DNA from: Tuctoria greenei
Lineage: Eukaryota > Streptophyta > Magnoliopsida > Poales > Poaceae
Direction: 5' to 3'
Length of the DNA: 64,000 nucleotides
NCBI GenBank assembly: GCA_036927565.1
Contig: JAYESD010000001.1
Span: 107,055,110-107,119,109 of the forward strand
A program made the position numbers and the translations under genes. The notes below the pieces were generated by a model. That model ran no database searches and was not told the origin of the DNA. It was given only the letters and a program-made list of their open reading frames with translations. Positions 59,913 to 64,000 of this stretch are shown here, in pieces. Within the stretch, counting starts at the first letter, position 1; each line of letters opens with the position of its first letter.

Positions 59913-62029
59913 ATGGGTCGTGACAAGAAGGGAAAGGGCAAGGCTATTGAGGAGTCGACCGCTAAGAAGCAGAAGTTGTCGAAGGAGGAGAAGAAAGCTT
60001 TGATCGCCGCTCGCGCCTCTGAGGAGCGAGAGCGTGGCCGAGGAGGATCACTGAGGATCCGGGAGGCCCAAAAGAGGCAGCCTCCGCTGCCTGAGGAGCC
60101 ATACGAGACTGAGGAGCCTGAGGTGCCGCTTTTTCGCCGGCGCTCAGTCAGGACCCATGGGGGTCATCCAGCTGCAGCCCCGAGACCAAGACCCTCTGTA
60201 GCTGAGCTTCGGGAGTACAGGGCGGCCCAGAGAGCCGTCTATGAGATGGACACCAATCCGGGTTGGTGAGGGTGTCCGCCTGACAGACTACAGGAAGTTG
60301 AAGGCTAAGCAGCTCAGGAAGCTCAGATGGAGCATTCTACTTGAGGAGTGGTTCCCGCAGCCCAGAGAGTCACTTATGGATAGCCGCTTCTGGACCCTGG
60401 CACAGGCGTCGCTGTATGATACTTACAGACTTTGGGGCCATAAGCTCTTCCAACATAACTTTCTTGACTGGGATCAGCTCGCACTTGTAGCCGGGACGGA
60501 GATTCGCCCTTACTTTGAGAGGTACAGAGGGCTAGTGGAGCTGATGTCATACCAGCGGGGTGCCTTCATGGAGGACTGGGTCCGAGTGTTCTATGCCACA
60601 CTTCATGTTCATGGGCCAGCATCACCATCTGATCAAACAGACCTTGGGACAGCTGCTAGGAGTGGATCTCCACGACACTTGCCTGCACGAGAGAGTATAT
60701 GGACAGGCTGACCCACTGAAGAGGATGCTCACTGGATGTGTGGCACCACCTTTTGAGGAGATACGATCATTGTTTGCTCAGGCCTTCTCTCCTGACCAGC
60801 CGAGGGTACCTGCTCTACTCACTCCAGCTGCGCGCACTGTGCACCTTGCCTTGCGCCGCACACTTCTACCCAGGTCCGGGTACCTTGAGGGGTTTACCAG
60901 TCTTCAACAGACCCTCCTGTTCTATGTCATGAATGGGATGGAGTTCTACATTGTTGATATCCTTATTTGTGAGATGGAGGATGTTATCACCAATGGAGTT
61001 GGGATGATGAGGCAGCTTGTGTTTGGCCACTAGATCAGTCAGTTGCTCTACTTGTTAGCACCAGAGGGGTCCGCCGTCCGTGACAAACTCAACGACGATA
61101 GTGTCACTCGGTTCGGACACTACCGTGCTCCAGCTCCTGGAGACCGCCGCCTTGGCCATCCAGTTGAGCGTCAGGTCCAAGCTCGACTTTTTGAAGAAGA
61201 TTTGTTAGATCTGGGGAAGGAAGATGAGATCCTAGCATAGGCTGAGGCTCAGGGTGGGGATCTACAACACATCTGGTCAGAGAGTGACACTAGTGACAGT
61301 GTCGAGGTGTACTTTCCCACCTTCTCCCTCACCCAGGCAGCACGACGCGGAGGCTAGAGGCTCGACTGCACCACCACCTACTCCACCTCCGGTGTCCGAG
61401 GCACAGGTCTCTCAACCATCTGAGCTCACTTCTCTACTTCAGTAGATGGTTAAGCAGCAGGGACTGGATCGGCTTGCAGCTGAGCAGGCCAGAGCTGAGC
61501 AGGTTGCGCGTCTCTTGGAGCTCCAACAACAGCAGCAGGAGATGCAGCGACAGATTGCCCGCGAGAGGCGAGAGGAGTGATTGATCAAATGCATCAGCGC
61601 TCTCTTGACCTGTAGCAGCAGACACAGCAGGCTATGATGGTCATCCTGGGGTTGATCACCAACCTCTACACTCAGACCGAGATTGCCCTGCCTTCCCAGC
61701 TTCCGGGTCTAGCTCCAGGTCCACCTGTTCTGGCACCAGTTTCAGCACCAGTGCCGACTACACTGATTCTGTCGATCAGCATGTCACCACTGCTAGCTCC
61801 AGGCGCATCCATTCACTCTCCCCTGCCGACTTTGACACTCTTCCAACAGACTCCGGTGTCCGTTTTCAGTGCCCCGCTACCTATAGTCCAGACTCAGCAG
61901 GCACCGATAGCAGCTCCCGCAGCACCCGTCTCCTCCACTCCAGCTTCAGCAGCAGTAGGCAGCAGCTCCGACGACAACACCCCCCACGGCGATCAGTTCA
62001 TCTTCACGCCGAGCACTCATGATCCATAG
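59913..62029 (+). pseudogene. copia2 accessory gene downstream of pol, copy B (full length, broken)
   Basis: About 700 codons spread over several frames, in sense with pol. Order: Lys-rich N-terminus from ATG 59913; frameshift near 60255; globular domain (60260-60625); shift; second globular part (to TAG 61031-61033) rich in aromatic and Leu residues; continuation to 61240 with an acidic end; a Gln-rich coiled coil (about 61446-61578); and a Pro/Ala/Ser-rich tail ending His-Asp-Pro (to 62029). At least four frame breaks. I recall similar unnamed proteins annotated as plant transposon proteins in grass genomes, but cannot verify this. No signal peptide or clear membrane segment argues for an envelope. 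Confidence 0.6.
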
Positions 62030-62436
62030 GCACTCGGCTTCCCTTTTTTGTGTCTTGATGCCAAAGGGGGAGAAGATTCAGGGGGAGGGATAGCTTAGTC
62101 TCAAGGGGAGTCCTAGTTGTAGGGGGAGTATATCTTTTTGGGAGTTTTACTACTCATTTGAGCTTTTGTAATTTGGGAGATTTGCTACTCTTTTTCTATT
62201 CACTGAGTATTCATGTGCCACTTAACTTTATCATGTGTTATTGATCGCTTTTGCTATTCATTGAGTATTCGTGTGCCACATAATTCTCTCATGTGTTATT
62301 GATCGCTTTTTGAGCCTTCGAGTTTCGTGTGCTGTATCTTGTACTTATTGCATATCCTTTTGAGTATCGTATTCTTAATTCATTATTGTTATGCTTTACT
62401 CGTTGTGTTGTCATCAATCACCAAAAAGGGGGAGAT
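62030..62436 (+). other. copia2 3' untranslated region with purine tracts, 58-bp repeat and polypurine tract
   Basis: CCAAAGGGGGAGAAG (from about 62060), TCAGGGGGAGGG, GTAGGGGGAG, and finally AAAAAGGGGGAGAT (62423-62436) abutting the 3' LTR. The last is the polypurine tract; the earlier ones are candidate extra primers. A 58-bp unit (CTATTCA...GATCGCTTTT) is duplicated at 62196-62253 and 62254-62311. Confidence 0.75.
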
Positions 62437-63868
62437 TGAAAGCATCTAGGCCCCCATGAGGTATGGTTTCGGTGATTAATGACAACCGTTGGATATTACT
62501 AATGAGTTTGTGGATGCAAGATCTCTCATATCACTCATCACAATTAATGAACTCTATATGTATATCATCTACTGCTCATTGGATACAATTGGAGACCCCT
62601 CAACAAACTATTTCACGGGGCCAATCAATTTTCATGAAGACTAAGAGAAAAAGCACATATGTCAAATTTATTCCATCGAAATTGACAGCGCTCAAGACTT
62701 GGTCATCATCAGAAGAACATTTCAAACAGATGTCTAAGAGGTCACTAGAACAAATTCCAAAAGAATAACCTAGAACAACTCGAAGCAGACAAAATCTACT
62801 CACCGGATCATCCGATGTATCCAGAAAAGACTACATCGGTCGAGTTGGCTCAACAGTAGAAAAAGACCTCAGACTTGAGTACAAACCGGATCATCCGATG
62901 ATGAAGCAAGTGTTACATCGGTCGATAACTACAGTAAGCAATTTCCCTGGACCAAGTGTAACACCGGACCATCCGATGTACAATTATAACACATCGTTCC
63001 ATCACTCCAGTAAGCGTTATTTCTGGACCGATTCTGGATGAAGTGTCACCGGATCATCCAATGATGAGGCAAGTGTCACGTTGGTCGAACAACGGTCATA
63101 TCTGACATAGTGACATCAGCTAATTTGGATTCGACCGATGACAACTGAAGGAAGAACATCGGATCATCCGGTGTTCGCAGAACTGTCATGCCAGCCTACT
63201 TTTCCACCGGCTATTTCGTGGAAGCTGGCTATTTATACCCAGAGCTACTCTACACATTACCAAGCATTCAAGACATTGAGCTACCACTTCTACATCATTT
63301 ACACCACTTGTACACCAAGAGATAGGCTAGAACTTGCTAGAGATGATGCTTGTGTGCTTACATTCTTGGTGATTGGAGTCTCTAGTGTAGTGAGAGTTGT
63401 GAGGGAGTGTCTCTTGGTGATAACATTCACCGTGTAATAGTCGGTGATTGAAGAGAGCCTTCCGGAGCTTGCCAAGATGGTTGTGGAAGCCCGGAGGATC
63501 AAACTTGTACAAGGCTTGAGCTCCACCTTGCCGGGGTTGGCGAACGGAGACTTTTAGTGAAGATCCCTGGTCTCGGTGACTTGGGAGTGGCTATACCCTT
63601 TGGTGGGTGCCACAACGTGGATGTAGGAAGGTCTTGACGATCTTGCCGAACATCGGGATAAATCTCCGTGTCTTCGTGTCTCCTCGTGAGTTTGCACACT
63701 CTTACTTTCCCGTTACACTTATGCATTTCATATACCACAAAATTACTATTCACTTGAATGCATAGGTTGTTTACATATGGAATTAGGCTTTTGGTAGTTA
63801 AGTTTTTATTGCTTTAATTTTTGAAAAGAAGCCCAATTCACCCCCCTCTTGGGCATTCGATCCTTGCA
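62437..63868 (+). repeat. copia2 3' LTR (1,432 bp)
   Basis: TGAAAGCATC at the start, CGATCCTTGCA at the end. It has the palindromic U3 repeats and the TATA-like box (63229-63237). It is more diverged from the left LTR than the duplicated units are from each other, so insertion predates the duplication. Confidence 0.92.
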
Positions 63869-64000
63869 CCCTTGCATACTTATCTTTAAAAATTCTAATA
63901 TTATCTATTATCTCTTCCCCTTTGACAATGTATTAAACAAGGTTCAAAAGAGAAATGTCAAATGTTATGAGCATATTATAACATATACATATAGACAAAG
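63869..64000 (-). mobile_element. copia3 internal region, resumed
   Basis: Begins with the second CCCTT target duplication. It then matches the copia1 region around 27230-27385, including TCTCTTCCCCTTTGACAATG and TTATGAGCATATTATAACAT. It continues beyond the window. Confidence 0.85.

Larger units (their letters stand above)
52374..60619 (+). repeat. Tandem duplication inside copia2, unit 2 (8,246 bp)
   Basis: Junction with unit 1 at CATCA (52374-52378), shared by the accessory gene (GCATCACC at 60619-60626) and the LTR (ACATCAGC at 44126-44133). Confidence 0.92.
43451..63868 (+). mobile_element. copia2: Ty1-copia element (SIRE/Maximus-like) with internal tandem duplication
   Basis: 20.4 kb between CCCTT target duplications. 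Organisation: LTR, gag-pol A, promoter-like module and accessory gene A (cut), partial LTR, gag-pol B, module and accessory gene B, LTR. Both gag-pol copies carry the same frameshifts, so duplication came after inactivation. Flanking sequence on both sides belongs to one copia3 element, which proves a single insertion event. Confidence 0.9.

Overview
This window is plant nuclear DNA, most likely from a grass (Poaceae). It contains no bacterial-type genes, operons or RNA genes, and I could support no ordinary host gene. Essentially every base belongs to transposable elements: a CACTA DNA transposon, Ty3-gypsy retrotransposons of the Tekay/Del chromovirus type with very long LTRs, Ty1-copia retrotransposons that look like the SIRE/Maximus lineage, and remnants of others. 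This is typical of heterochromatic, intergenic DNA in a large grass genome. The lineage names rest on recognised protein motifs and element architecture, not on a database search.

Layout from left to right. 1-1963: right-hand end of a CACTA element, with an acidic protein tail, a highly ordered subterminal repeat array and a terminal TAGTG. 1964-2280: fragment of another LTR family, called X here, which reappears at 40057. 2281-39321: a minus-strand Tekay-like array LTR1-INT1-LTR2-INT2-LTR3. INT2 is split by a nearly intact minus-strand copia element (copia1, 25278-34249, target duplication ACCAG). 39322-40056: unassigned flank and a decayed CACTA protein fragment on the minus strand. 40057-42373: family X LTR, minus strand. 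42374-43450 and 63869-64000: the two visible parts of a second copia of the copia1 family (copia3, minus strand). It is split by a large plus-strand copia (copia2, 43451-63868, target duplication CCCTT), which itself carries an 8.25-kb internal tandem duplication.

The most informative observations are these. (1) The middle Tekay LTR is a mosaic whose left part matches LTR3 and whose right part matches LTR1, the pattern expected from unequal LTR-LTR crossing-over. (2) Both Tekay internal regions carry an extra sense ORF of 216 codons upstream of gag, still open although both gag-pol genes are riddled with stops, at least six of them shared. (3) copia2 carries an extra gene downstream of pol, preceded by a module that resembles the element's own LTR promoter (palindromic CCGATG repeats, a TATA-like box, a pyrimidine-rich leader). 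(4) copia2 contains a recent 8,246-bp tandem duplication joined at a 5-bp microhomology. (5) The X LTR has an AATAAA signal placed exactly between two perfect palindromes. (6) The CACTA subterminal array steps from a 70-bp unit to an exact 120-bp higher-order unit.

Functionally the genes are copies of retrotransposon gag (particle protein), protease, integrase, reverse transcriptase and RNase H, plus accessory ORFs. Only the copia1 pol ORF is uninterrupted; its gag has two premature stops. Apart from the unresolved accessory ORFs, everything else looks like a pseudogene. All divergence estimates are counts by eye.
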